Source: a virus. Taken from it: a DNA stretch of 39,231 bases. The DNA lies in IMG/VR virus record IMGVR_UViG_3300035698_003327, positions 1-39,231 of that record; one strand, given 5' to 3'. Positions 1 through 7,643 of this stretch are shown one piece after another. Numbering within the stretch: position 1 is the first letter of the stretch; every line of letters starts with the position of its first letter. A program made the position numbers and the translations under genes. Below the pieces are notes generated by a model, which worked only from the letters and a program-made list of their open reading frames with translations, was not told where the DNA came from and did no database searches.

Positions 1-127
1 GGGACAGTTATTGCAGCAATTCAGAACATTGAATTGACAATAAATAATTCCTCTGAAAGTTTATATGGTGTTGGTTCAAGGTTTAAGACAGCTAATGTTT
101 CTAAACAAAGAGAATACAATATCACGA
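1..127. repeat. terminal direct repeat, left copy (circularisation overlap)
   Basis: The first 127 bases are identical to bases 39105-39231. The repeat lies inside a coding sequence that stays in frame across the join. It therefore most likely marks a circular or circularly permuted genome closed by the assembler. The length equals a common assembler k-mer (127), which argues against a biological terminal repeat. The unique genome length is then 39,104 bases. Confidence 0.95.
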
Positions 128-423
128 TGACTGCGGCCTTCAATGATTATACAGACTTATTGACATATTTTATGAATGGTACAAATTCAGCAACAGCGCC
201 AGATGCAGGATCAGGAACTGAAATCGCAACTATGGAGTTAACATTTACAAATGATGATGGAGATATTTTAGACATTAATTTGACAGGAGTTCATCTTAAC
301 GAAGAAACACTCCCTCAAAATGTTGGAGAAGTAGTTAAAGAAGAAGTAACTGGTTGGGCAAGAGGATGCACAAGTATGATCTATACTAATGATGTACAAA
401 CTGCACCAGTTGAAGCAAGTTAA
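1..423 (+). CDS. major tail tube protein, C-terminal part (continues from 38529 across the join)
   Basis: The frame opens at base 1 without a start and ends at TAA 421-423. Joined to 38529-39104 it gives a protein of about 332 residues. It is a beta-rich, Thr/Asn-rich, Cys-poor protein with the look of a siphovirus tail tube subunit. The position fits: a tail-terminator candidate lies upstream and the frameshifting chaperone pair and tape measure lie directly downstream. The in-frame ATG at base 34 is internal and not the real start. I assign the function from gene order and composition, not from a catalytic motif. Confidence 0.8.
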   Translation, partial: GTVIAAIQNIELTINNSSESLYGVGSRFKTANVSKQREYNITMTAAFNDYTDLLTYFMNGTNSATAPDAGSGTEIATMELTFTNDDGDILDINLTGVHLNEETLPQNVGEVVKEEVTGWARGCTSMIYTNDVQTAPVEAS

Positions 424-456
424 ATTATTTTTTTTAATTTTTTTAATTTAGTAGAA
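424..456 (+). terminator. T-rich tract after major tail gene
   Basis: Two runs of T (8 and 7) separated by AA follow directly after the stop codon of the tail tube gene and precede the strong RBS at 467-472. T tracts without a hairpin are typical archaeal termination signals. Partial termination here would let the tail tube protein be made in excess over the chaperones. Confidence 0.5.
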
Positions 457-481
457 TTAAATTATAGGAGGAAAAAAGAAC

Positions 482-850
482 ATGGAAAAATCCGAAAAGC
501 AAGAGCCAAAGGTAATACCTTCAGTTAGTTTTAACGACAATGAGATAGTTGTACAAACGTTTGACGTCCCATTAATCTTCAATGATGAAGAAGCTAAGAT
601 TACAATGAAGAAGTTAACCGCCGGAGAAAAAAGGGATTTGATAAAAATGAATGCATCAGTTAAGTTGGTTGGAACACAAACAAATGGAACTGTTGATTCA
701 GTTGGTTACATGATTGGGCTATTGAACAAAGTAATTGTTAAGGCACCATTTACAGTAACCGAACCAGTATTATCAAGTCTTCCAGAAGAAGTTTTAGAGT
801 ATTTATTCGCAGAATATACTGAAAGAACTACTAGTAAAAAAAAACTTTAA
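482..850 (+). CDS. tail assembly chaperone, short (G-like) form
   Basis: 122 residues, preceded by an AGGAGG site at 467-472. It lies between the major tail protein and the tape measure gene, the place of the lambda G/GT pair. It has the typical mix of a beta-rich first half and a helical end (LPEEVLEYLFAEYTERT). The frame ends just after a run of nine A residues (836-844) that forms a slippery site, followed by CTT TAA. A -1 slip there opens the frame to 1065. The short form should be the abundant product. Confidence 0.75.
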   Translation: MEKSEKQEPKVIPSVSFNDNEIVVQTFDVPLIFNDEEAKITMKKLTAGEKRDLIKMNASVKLVGTQTNGTVDSVGYMIGLLNKVIVKAPFTVTEPVLSSLPEEVLEYLFAEYTERTTSKKKL

Positions 851-1065
851 TTAAAGGTTTCCTTAAAGGGCAATACTCAGGTAATTATGACCTACAAGAA
901 GATTATCTTGATTGGTTCTTCTTACATCATTTTGGAAAAGGAGCAGGATATTGGAGGAATCTGAGTGAAGATAAAATAGAGGCTTTAATGGCCTTTGAAG
1001 GAGAAAAAGAAAGAGCTTACTGGGATAACTGGATAAAAATATATTCAAAAGTTTACGGAAAATAA
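844..1065 (+). CDS. -1 frameshift extension of the tail chaperone (GT-like, T part)
   Basis: This open frame has no start of its own. It is reached if ribosomes slip back one base on the A9 run (836-844): AAA AAA AAA then ACT TTA ATT. The fusion from 482 would be about 194 residues. The extension contains LDWFFLHHFGKGAGYW and ends in TAA overlapping the tape measure ATG (TAATG at 1063-1067). A short, Trp-rich extension fused by -1 slippage immediately before the tape measure gene is the conserved arrangement in long-tailed phages. The reading is from sequence; slippage itself is inferred. Confidence 0.72.
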   Translation, partial: TLIKGFLKGQYSGNYDLQEDYLDWFFLHHFGKGAGYWRNLSEDKIEALMAFEGEKERAYWDNWIKIYSKVYGK

Positions 1066-2168
1066 TGGCATTTCAAATAAGAATACCGACAGGGAAAGGA
1101 AAAGGTGGAGCTAGTGGAGCGGCTGCTGTAGCTGGAGGGGCCGGAGAGGGCGCAGCGAGTGTTATTGAAAAAATGTTTAAGAAGCAAGAAAAACAAGTGA
1201 GTAAAAACACTAAAGTTCAAGAAGATAATTCAAGAGAAGTAAGTGATATGACTGCAGCAGTTACTGCAGGTAATTTATTATCTAAAGGAATTTTGGCAGT
1301 ATTTTCTGATGTATTAAAATTATTTCAACCTTTAATTAGATTAATTAGTTTGTTAGTTTTTGTTGCATTCTTACCATTATTACCTTTGATTGTTGAATTA
1401 ACTAAAAAATTAGCTGATTTTGTTGGGAAGGTTGCAAAAGCCGGTGGAGGATTAGGAGGTGTTGCAGAATCACTAACAACTGGAGATTCTTCTATGAAGG
1501 CCTTATTAAAAGGAGTTGCGATTATAATTTTAGGAGTTGTTTTAGTTATCGGAGCATTATTATTAGCAGGAGTTGCAATAATTCCAGCATTAATTGTGGC
1601 AGCAGTTATGTTAGTTGTTGCAGCGATTGTAGTATTTTGGGATAAGATAGTACAAGCGGCAGTATGGGTTGCAGCAGCTTTCCTTTGGATGTTAAGTTTA
1701 TGGAATAAGTGGTGGACTTTTGTTGGAGAGAAAATTATGCAATTTGCTACATGGATTTGGGAGCAGTTTTTTGTTAAAGGATTTGAGAAGGTAGTTAATT
1801 TTGGTAAATGGATCTGGGATTTCTTTTTAGATGGATTAAGTTTTATTTCAGATTTGGGAGCAAAGATATGGAATTTTATAAAAGACTCACTTGGAAGCAT
1901 TGGTGGTGGAATTGGAAGTGCAGCAAGATCGGTAGGCTCATTCCTTAACCCTTTTGATGATTTCATACAAAGACCGGGACAAGCGCCTATTGGATTCTCA
2001 CCAAGTGATACAATAGTAGGAATGAAAGATATATCTTCTTTAGGTGGAGCTACAACTGTAAATGTAAATAATCCTGTAGTTAGAGATGAATCTGATATCA
2101 GGAAGATAACTGATGCAATTAGTCGTGAACTTCAAAAGCGAGGAAATCGGGGGTTTAGTCCAGCATGA
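1065..2168 (+). CDS. tail tape measure protein
   Basis: 367 residues. It begins with a Gly/Ala/Lys-rich stretch, then has long hydrophobic segments at about 85-115 and 148-190, Trp-rich amphipathic repeats (about 205-270), and a Gly-rich end. Hydrophobic membrane-like segments in a protein directly after the frameshift chaperones mark it as the tape measure. It is short for the family, which would predict a short tail of roughly 50-60 nm if the usual length rule holds. The start overlaps the chaperone stop. A long minus-strand frame inside it is a shadow. Confidence 0.8.
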   Translation: MAFQIRIPTGKGKGGASGAAAVAGGAGEGAASVIEKMFKKQEKQVSKNTKVQEDNSREVSDMTAAVTAGNLLSKGILAVFSDVLKLFQPLIRLISLLVFVAFLPLLPLIVELTKKLADFVGKVAKAGGGLGGVAESLTTGDSSMKALLKGVAIIILGVVLVIGALLLAGVAIIPALIVAAVMLVVAAIVVFWDKIVQAAVWVAAAFLWMLSLWNKWWTFVGEKIMQFATWIWEQFFVKGFEKVVNFGKWIWDFFLDGLSFISDLGAKIWNFIKDSLGSIGGGIGSAARSVGSFLNPFDDFIQRPGQAPIGFSPSDTIVGMKDISSLGGATTVNVNNPVVRDESDIRKITDAISRELQKRGNRGFSPA

Positions 2169-2293
2169 TAGAAAATAAAGATATAATTAACTTATTAAAG
2201 GATATTAAAAATATTCAATTAGCAAACTTAGATGCGACTAAAAAATTATTACAAGAATTAAGGAGGTTAAAAGATGGCATCGATAAACGGTAA
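2165..2293 (+). CDS. small helical protein
   Basis: 42 residues starting at an ATGA overlap with the tape measure stop: MIENKDIINLLKDIKN, then a Leu-rich amphipathic helix ending in KDGIDKR. The codons AGG AGG inside it form the RBS for the next gene, whose start lies within this frame. Probably translated by coupling. Function unknown; a tail assembly accessory role is only a guess from position. Confidence 0.55.
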   Translation: MIENKDIINLLKDIKNIQLANLDATKKLLQELRRLKDGIDKR

Positions 2294-2669
2294 TCAAGGC
2301 GGAGGAGTAATTGATTTAGGAGATATTCAATCAGAAGAACAAACCAAAGATTCAGGTATTTTTAATCAACCCTTACCAAGAAGTGATAGTTCAGGAGTTA
2401 TATTGTTAGATTTGTTTGGATGTTCAAAGACTATAAATTTATCAGGAATTTTTAAAGGAACTCAGGCTGAGCAAAGGACTTTTATTTCAGCAATAGAAGC
2501 GATTAATAATGGAGTTCAAGTTTCTAGTACTTTTGTTAGTAGTTTAATTACAAGTCCAGCTTCTTATAATGTGTTTATAGTTACTTTTAGATGGGATAAA
2601 AGAATGGCGGATCCAAATAAAATAAACTATACATTGAACTTGTTAGAGGGAGCAAGCGTAACAAGTTAA
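2274..2669 (+). CDS. putative distal tail or baseplate protein
   Basis: 131 residues, with RBS AAGGAGG a few bases upstream. It is mixed beta with a short helical middle (GTQAEQRTFISAIEAI) and a beta end (YNVFIVTFRWDKR). It sits between the tape measure and the hub-like gene, where distal tail or hub-adapter proteins are encoded. The family is not recognised with certainty. The HNH gene at 2669 begins on the last base of its stop codon, so that gene appears inserted precisely at the junction. Confidence 0.55.
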   Translation: MASINGNQGGGVIDLGDIQSEEQTKDSGIFNQPLPRSDSSGVILLDLFGCSKTINLSGIFKGTQAEQRTFISAIEAINNGVQVSSTFVSSLITSPASYNVFIVTFRWDKRMADPNKINYTLNLLEGASVTS

Positions 2670-3238
2670 TGAAATTTCAAAAAGGGCATATTCCGTGGAG
2701 TAAGGGAAAGAAGTTAGGAATTTCTCCAAAGAAGGGAAAGAGTGACATTATTAAGAAATGTATTATTTGTGAAGAGGAGTTTAGTGTTGTAAAATCTAAT
2801 AAAAGATTTACCTGTTGTTCTAAAGAATGTAGGCTTGAGAGATGTAAACTAAGAATGGTTGGAAATAAATATAAGGTTGGGAAAAAGCAAAGTAAAGAAG
2901 AAATTGAAAAAAGAGTTAAAAAAACAAGTGGAAAAAATCATTGGAATTGGAAAGGTGGAATTACTCCATTAAATAAGAGATTGAGATGTTCATCTAAGTG
3001 GAAAATCTGGAGAGAATTAGTTTTTTTAAGGGATAATTTCACTTGTCAAAATATAAATTGTGAATATTGTAATAATAAAATTGGGGTTATGTTACATCCA
3101 CACCATATTAAGCAGTTAGCTCTTTATCCAGAATTAGCTTTTAATGTTAATAACGGTGTAACTTATTGTGCTGAATTTCATTTAAATTCTAAGTTGCATA
3201 TAAATATTAAAGATTTGTTGATGCAAGGGGGTGATTAA
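2669..3238 (+). CDS. HNH homing-type endonuclease (freestanding)
   Basis: 189 residues. The N-terminus carries a NUMOD3-like basic motif (FQKGHIPWSKGKK). A first zinc knuckle follows (CIICEEEF ... CCSKEC). The HNH core is near the C-terminus, with CQN..C at about 128, HPHHI at about 148 and a final H-rich segment (CAEFHLNSKLH). The ATG overlaps the stop of the previous tail gene, and the 3' end (GGGGGTGATTAAA) supplies a Shine-Dalgarno-like site to the next tail gene. A paralogue at 18614 shares the core LHPHHI...YPE.AFN..NG. A mobile gene rather than a virion gene. Confidence 0.88.
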   Translation: MKFQKGHIPWSKGKKLGISPKKGKSDIIKKCIICEEEFSVVKSNKRFTCCSKECRLERCKLRMVGNKYKVGKKQSKEEIEKRVKKTSGKNHWNWKGGITPLNKRLRCSSKWKIWRELVFLRDNFTCQNINCEYCNNKIGVMLHPHHIKQLALYPELAFNVNNGVTYCAEFHLNSKLHINIKDLLMQGGD

Positions 3239-5126
3239 AATTGCATATTTAACTAAGGTTGTAATTGATGGAGTTACAATTAAAGATGATTCTTCAACTG
3301 AAAATAAATTAGTTAGTTGGGAATATGAAAGAACAAGTGAGGCAGTTATTTCTCAGTTGACAATGAAAGTTCTGGCGTCTGCTTCTGATTTAGTTGATTT
3401 AACACCGGGAAAAACTGTACAAGTATGGGCCGGCTTTGCTACTTCTACTGATACTAAAATATTTGATGGTTTTATTTCTTCTGCAAGTCCTAAAGGTGGA
3501 ATCACTGAATTAGTTTGTGGAGATAAGATGTTGGATTTAGTTAGGAGAAATGTTAATAAGGTTTATGAGGATACTGGCCCAGAGGCAGGAGTTATCTCAG
3601 ATATTGCAAAAGATTTAATTGAGACTTATGGAGGTTTGACTGCAGATGTTACAGCCACAGGAACCTTAGATACTGAAACAATAGCAGAATTTAGGTGTGA
3701 TAATACAGACATCTGGGAGAGATTGAAAGCCTTAGCACAATCAGTTAATTATCAGATATTTTATGATGCAGTAAATGATACTGTACATTTTGAACCGATA
3801 GGATTTAATGATTCCGGATTAACTTTAACTGTAGGAACTGAGATTATTAATGCCCCCCAATGGTCAAATGATTTTAGTAGATTAATTAATGATTTAAGAG
3901 TGGACGGAGCAGTATCACAGACTCAAATTAGATTACCAAATGGATCAGGTGTTGGGCAAATTGACACAACGACAGATTTTGATACTGATGGGATTGTATT
4001 AACTAAAACTCCAGAGAATGTTGAGTTGATAATGGATGCAAGTAATCCTCCAGTAACTGTAACTATTGGAGGAACTAAAGATAGTACAACAGGAAACTTT
4101 TACTATGTTGATCGTGAAAATAAAACAATTAAGCCTGCAGTTGGGACTTCTTTTACTGTTGGACATTATGCGATCGTAAATTATACTTGGTTGGCGCCTA
4201 GTCCAATACATCAACTTAATCAAGATTCAATAGATACTTATGGAAGTTCAGAAAAGCAAATAACTTTAAGTGATATTCAAACAGTAGCAGATGCAGAAGT
4301 AAGAACTGCAGATATATTATCTAAATTTAGTCAACCATTTTTAGTTGGAGATTTTGTTTTAAAATCAAGTGCAACAGTAAGTTTGAATGTTGGAGATAAA
4401 GCAATAATAGTAGACTCAGTTAGTAATCCAAATATAAATCAAGAATTAGTTGTTACAAAGCAAGTAATGAGATACCCCGGAGAAAATCAAGAGGTAACGG
4501 TTGGAGATGAGTCTTTAAGACTTCAAGATTGGCAAATTAATGTAGAGGAAAGATTGAAAAGAATTGAAGAGCAATTATCTTTAAAGAATCAGGACCTAAT
4601 TTTAGAATTAAGAGATTTTGTACAACAAGTTTCTTCTTCTCCTAGATATAGAAAAGTTTTATCAAGAAATTTAAATGGTGATGGATTTATATTAGGTCAT
4701 TCTACCTTTGGAGTTTTAGGAACTAGTGCTTTAGGGCCTGATTCAGCTCCAGTTGCTTCAAATTATTATGTTCAACAATATTTAAATTCTTATGAAGAAA
4801 ACTTTATTGATTCTGATTTTAAAGATACTGAAACTAATTGTACTTGGGATGATGATGGATCAATTACTTTCACTTCAGGCCAAATTGCACAATCAACCTC
4901 AATAGATTTAAGAAATGGAACCATAACAAATGCAACTTTAACGAGTACAGAATTAAGTGGGGACTTTGATTATGAAATGACTGCGAATGGATCTGATTGG
5001 GAAGCTGTAACATCAGGAGTTGTACATGTTTTTACAGATACAGGAACAGATTTAAGATGGAGAGCAACAGAAAATAATACATCAACAGGAGAAATCTCTC
5101 AAATTAAAGTGGAGGATTATCATTGA
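3231..5126 (+). CDS. baseplate hub / tail-associated protein (gp27-like)
   Basis: 631 residues counted from GTG 3231, with an alternative start ATT 3240. The first ~200 residues look like the beta-barrel hub family: VVIDGVTIKDD, then TVQVWAGFA and FDGFISSA, then DKMLDLVRR and an ALAQSVNYQIFYD segment. The C-terminal third is a carbohydrate-binding-like beta domain after a coiled linker (about 425-455). It follows an HNH gene, whose last codons overlap the GTG. The sequence AAA ATT GCA after the G-rich site resembles the ATG GCA starts elsewhere in this genome, so AUU at 3240 may be the real start. Confidence 0.7.
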   Translation: MIKIAYLTKVVIDGVTIKDDSSTENKLVSWEYERTSEAVISQLTMKVLASASDLVDLTPGKTVQVWAGFATSTDTKIFDGFISSASPKGGITELVCGDKMLDLVRRNVNKVYEDTGPEAGVISDIAKDLIETYGGLTADVTATGTLDTETIAEFRCDNTDIWERLKALAQSVNYQIFYDAVNDTVHFEPIGFNDSGLTLTVGTEIINAPQWSNDFSRLINDLRVDGAVSQTQIRLPNGSGVGQIDTTTDFDTDGIVLTKTPENVELIMDASNPPVTVTIGGTKDSTTGNFYYVDRENKTIKPAVGTSFTVGHYAIVNYTWLAPSPIHQLNQDSIDTYGSSEKQITLSDIQTVADAEVRTADILSKFSQPFLVGDFVLKSSATVSLNVGDKAIIVDSVSNPNINQELVVTKQVMRYPGENQEVTVGDESLRLQDWQINVEERLKRIEEQLSLKNQDLILELRDFVQQVSSSPRYRKVLSRNLNGDGFILGHSTFGVLGTSALGPDSAPVASNYYVQQYLNSYEENFIDSDFKDTETNCTWDDDGSITFTSGQIAQSTSIDLRNGTITNATLTSTELSGDFDYEMTANGSDWEAVTSGVVHVFTDTGTDLRWRATENNTSTGEISQIKVEDYH

Positions 5127-5155
5127 TTTTAAAAACAATCAATCTATAAAATAAT

Positions 5156-5554
5156 ATGGCAAACGGACAAGTAATTACAACTGATGGTAAGAAAATAATT
5201 ATAGATAGAGCTTTTAATGCCTCTCCGACTAGAACAACAATTTCTCAATTTAAAGTAGGAACCGGAACAACCACTCCAGCTTTAGCTGATACTGATTTGG
5301 AGATTGCAGTTTCGATTGATGGAGATAATTTTAAGGATTTAGTAACAGGATATCCAACAATAGATTTTAATAATTTACAAGTAACTAGTCGAGCAATACT
5401 ACTTAGTACAGAAGCTAATGGAAATAATTTAACTGAATGGGGCCTAGTTAATTCAGATGGTACACCTCTTTTATTTAGTAGAGCAGTTTTCACTTTAATA
5501 GCTAAAACAAGTTCAATCGAGATAGCTTTCATTGAAAAGGACATAGTAAATTGA
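5156..5554 (+). CDS. small tail fibre / baseplate protein
   Basis: 132 residues: MANGQVITTDGKKIIIDRAF, then an all-beta protein with GLVNSDGTPLLFSRAVF and a C-terminal TSSIEIAFIEKD. Such sequences occur as short tail-fibre or collar proteins next to hub genes. No enzymatic motif. The ATG has only a weak RBS. It ends at a late-type promoter (5553-5569). Confidence 0.55.
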   Translation: MANGQVITTDGKKIIIDRAFNASPTRTTISQFKVGTGTTTPALADTDLEIAVSIDGDNFKDLVTGYPTIDFNNLQVTSRAILLSTEANGNNLTEWGLVNSDGTPLLFSRAVFTLIAKTSSIEIAFIEKDIVN

Positions 5555-5569
5555 TGGTTTTAAAAAGTA
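5553..5569 (+). promoter_or_regulatory. late-class archaeal promoter
   Basis: GATGGTTTTAAAAAGTA begins at the stop codon of the preceding gene, about 30 bases before ATG 5588. It matches five other sites before structural genes (23618, 29558, 35034, 37043, 37661). An RBS (GGAGG, 5571-5575) follows. Confidence 0.65.
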
Positions 5570-5587
5570 TGGAGGATAAAAAATAAT

Positions 5588-6013
5588 ATGGCAAGTGAAA
5601 GAGATGAAAATGGAAGATTTGTAAAAGGACATAGTCTTGGAAAGAGATTTAAGAAAGGAGAAACTTCACTAAACAAAGGAAGAAGATACAAATGTAAATC
5701 TTATAATTTAACTGAAAAAGGTAAAGAACAAAAAATTAAAAATCTTGGTTCTTATGCTAAAAGATTAAATAGAAAATCAATAAATAAAAAGGGATATGTT
5801 ATTTCTTATCTTGGGAATAGTAGAACAGGTAGAGAACATATTTCTGTTTGGTTAAGGGCAAATCATTTACATAGGTTGCCAGATAATTGTTGTATACATC
5901 ACCTTGATTTAAATAAAACTAATAATAAAATAGAAAATTTGCAGTTAATGCCTATGTCTGACCATACATCATTTCATAGACAACTACAAATTGGAGGGTT
6001 AAAATTGCAGTAG
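5588..6013 (+). CDS. HNH endonuclease with NUMOD3-like N-terminus
   Basis: 141 residues. The basic repeats GRFVKGHSLGKRFKKGETSLNKG resemble NUMOD3 DNA-binding motifs. The HNH_3-type core follows: EHISVWL, CIHHLDLNKTNNKIENLQL, DHTSFH. It is paralogous to 35068. It sits directly behind a late promoter and RBS and starts ATGGCA. The following fibre gene starts inside its last codons at an apparent ATT GCA. This suggests the HNH gene took over the original promoter, RBS and start of the fibre gene. Confidence 0.88.
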   Translation: MASERDENGRFVKGHSLGKRFKKGETSLNKGRRYKCKSYNLTEKGKEQKIKNLGSYAKRLNRKSINKKGYVISYLGNSRTGREHISVWLRANHLHRLPDNCCIHHLDLNKTNNKIENLQLMPMSDHTSFHRQLQIGGLKLQ

Positions 6014-7059
6014 AAGGTCAGTTTCCAAAGAGTGATGGGGATGTATTATATGCAAGTGAAGTAAATAAATTTAATTCTGCCTTATGGAATAATTTAGTTC
6101 TTGGTGGTGCTTCAATAAAAGGAGTTTTAGCACACACTGCAATAGATTGGACTATTATGGGTGGAAGTGTTGATACAGAAATAACATCTAATGCAGGAGT
6201 TGTTTGGGCAAGTGCAAATTTAAGTTCAGCAAATTCAGATGGTCTTTCAAGAGTATGTAGGGCAGATAAAACAAAAGCAATTACATCTTCTTTTAATACT
6301 ATGAATGTAGCAATTAGTTCAGATAGTGGGAACAACTGGGTAGAAGCAAGTACTGACCCATCAGGTTCTGCTACCATACAAGATTTAAGTTTTCCAACAC
6401 CAACTGTAGCGGTAGTTGGATTAAAGGATGGAACCACAAGAAATGTTTATTATTCAACAGATGCAGGAGATACATGGACAGTGTGTGCAACAGGACCAGC
6501 AAGTGGTGCTGCAGATGTTCCTACAATAGATATGTTTGATGCAGATGATGGATTGTTAGTTGATAGTGGTGGTAATATTTGGGCTACAGGAGATAGTGGA
6601 GTAAATTGGGCGGATAGTGGGCAAAATGTATCTGGACCAAGTGCAGATGGACAATCTACTATAATTGCATTATCAAGTACAACAGGAGTTATATTAAATA
6701 ATTCCCAGAATACAATATCAACTTTTAATACAACTTCTGGTGGGACTATTAGATTAGCTATTCAAGATGCAGGGGAAAGTGGTGTTTATATTTCAAATTT
6801 AATTCAAACAACAAATGGAAATATATATTTTATAGAATATAACTTTGATAGTACGGGAAATGAAAGTGGGGGATTGACATTACATCGTTCAACAGATAGT
6901 GGTGTTACTTGGAGCCAGAGGGGATTAGGGTCAGGAAAGTTTGAAAATAGTGCTGATTTATCAACTTATGACAGCAAATCTCAATTAGTAGAGTATGATA
7001 CAAATAAATTATTATTCATTGTTGGAAAAACACAATTAATGACAATAGATGAAAATTAA
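6004..7059 (+). CDS. tail fibre / adhesin with BNR (Asp-box) repeats, apparent AUU start
   Basis: About 351 residues if started at ATT 6004; the first in-frame ATG (6157) would remove 51 well-formed residues (IAVEGQFPKSDGDVLYASEV). A GGAGGG site at 5993-5998 is well placed for ATT. Four Asp-box motifs are visible: SSDSGNNW, STDAGDTW, ATGDSGVNW and RSTDSGVTW, typical of sialidase-like beta-propellers. No sialidase catalytic residues can be assigned. A receptor-binding or glycan-binding tail tip protein is the most likely role. It overlaps the HNH stop by 10 bases. Confidence 0.72.
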   Translation: MAVEGQFPKSDGDVLYASEVNKFNSALWNNLVLGGASIKGVLAHTAIDWTIMGGSVDTEITSNAGVVWASANLSSANSDGLSRVCRADKTKAITSSFNTMNVAISSDSGNNWVEASTDPSGSATIQDLSFPTPTVAVVGLKDGTTRNVYYSTDAGDTWTVCATGPASGAADVPTIDMFDADDGLLVDSGGNIWATGDSGVNWADSGQNVSGPSADGQSTIIALSSTTGVILNNSQNTISTFNTTSGGTIRLAIQDAGESGVYISNLIQTTNGNIYFIEYNFDSTGNESGGLTLHRSTDSGVTWSQRGLGSGKFENSADLSTYDSKSQLVEYDTNKLLFIVGKTQLMTIDEN

Positions 7060-7321
7060 AGAAAACCATTGCACGTGTAGCCCTGATAGTATATTAGGTG
7101 TTAGTATATCAGATTTATGTCTTAATCACGATTACGTTTATGCAGAACATTGTTGTTGGTATCACAAACTTGGAGGGGACCTGATGCTTGGATTACGAAT
7201 TTTATGTAGAGGAATTAAACATACGGCTGCAGGTATTGCCTTGATAACTGTATCTCCAATATACACTTTTGCGGTTTTAACTTTTGGTGGAATTGTGTGG
7301 AGGAGAAGAAATGGTAAGTAA
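7049..7321 (+). CDS. PLA2-like / DUF1353-like small protein with membrane segment
   Basis: 90 residues. The N-terminal half is Cys-rich and holds DLCLNHDYVYAEHCCW followed by GGDLMLGLRI. This His-Asp-x-x-Tyr plus downstream Asp pattern is seen in phospholipase A2-like and DUF1353 phage proteins. The C-terminal part is hydrophobic (about 58-82) and ends WRRRNGK. It overlaps the fibre gene and precedes a holin-like gene, so a role in host membrane lysis is plausible. The assignment is by motif only, and calcium-binding residues cannot be placed. Confidence 0.45.
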   Translation: MKIKENHCTCSPDSILGVSISDLCLNHDYVYAEHCCWYHKLGGDLMLGLRILCRGIKHTAAGIALITVSPIYTFAVLTFGGIVWRRRNGK

Positions 7322-7556
7322 TAATCAATTAGAACATCAAGCAATTATGAGCCACTTGATTGAAATTAAAGAAAATCAAGGAGAAACAAATCAACACCTA
7401 AAAGATTTGAATGGTAAAGTTGCAGCTAATGTTTTAAAGATTGACAAGCATGATGGAAGGATCACAAAGATTAATGCAAAGGTTGCTTACTATGCTGGAG
7501 CAATCGCAACAGTAATTTTTGTTATTCAAATAGTAGTAGCTTTTATAGTTAGATAA
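7311..7556 (+). CDS. holin-like / XhlA-like protein
   Basis: 81 residues from ATG 7311, which has GGAGGAG at 7299-7305; an upstream in-frame TTG (7284) lacks an RBS. The protein is a charged coiled coil (EHQAIMSHLIEIKENQGETN...LKDLNGKV) followed by one C-terminal membrane span (about 58-80, YYAGAIATVIFVIQIVVAFIV). This is the layout of XhlA-type haemolysin and holin partners. It lies at the end of the tail operon, overlapping the PLA2-like gene. Confidence 0.55.
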   Translation: MVSNNQLEHQAIMSHLIEIKENQGETNQHLKDLNGKVAANVLKIDKHDGRITKINAKVAYYAGAIATVIFVIQIVVAFIVR

Positions 7557-7580
7557 CCGACGCTGTTTCTTATTTTAAAA

Positions 7581-7643
7581 TAGTATTATTGTAGTATTAT
7601 TACTATTAGAAGCATTTATAAATAATACTATCATAGTATTATT
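7581..7643 (+). promoter_or_regulatory. early-class promoter with operator-like repeat array
   Basis: GAAGCATTTATAAAT (7609-7623) contains the TATA box (7615-7622), 29 bases before ATG 7644, so the transcript should be nearly leaderless. TAGTATTATT occurs at 7581, 7592 (11-base spacing) and 7634. Its inverse AATAATACTA is at 7621-7630, making a perfect 10-base inverted repeat with a 3-base spacer across 7621-7643. The palindrome covers the space between TATA box and start codon, a natural repressor site. Confidence 0.7.

Noticed and set aside
1-127. Biological direct terminal repeats like those of T7-like phages
   Set aside because: The repeat is exactly 127 bases, a common assembly k-mer, and lies within a coding sequence continuous across the join.
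34-423. Independent 129-residue gene starting at ATG 34
   Set aside because: The frame is open through base 1 and continues from 38529 at the other end of the circular map.
1325-1966. 213-residue minus-strand open frame
   Set aside because: It lies inside the tape measure gene, has low-complexity translation (Thr/Ala/Asn-rich) and no promoter or RBS. It is an antisense shadow of a Gly/Val/Ala-rich gene.
6157-7059. BNR fibre gene starting at ATG 6157
   Set aside because: There is no RBS at 6157, and 51 in-frame codons with sensible protein sequence lie between the GGAGGG-ATT start and this ATG.
7581-7643. Start of a CRISPR array
   Set aside because: Only three 10-base copies with no unique spacers of uniform size, placed at a promoter.
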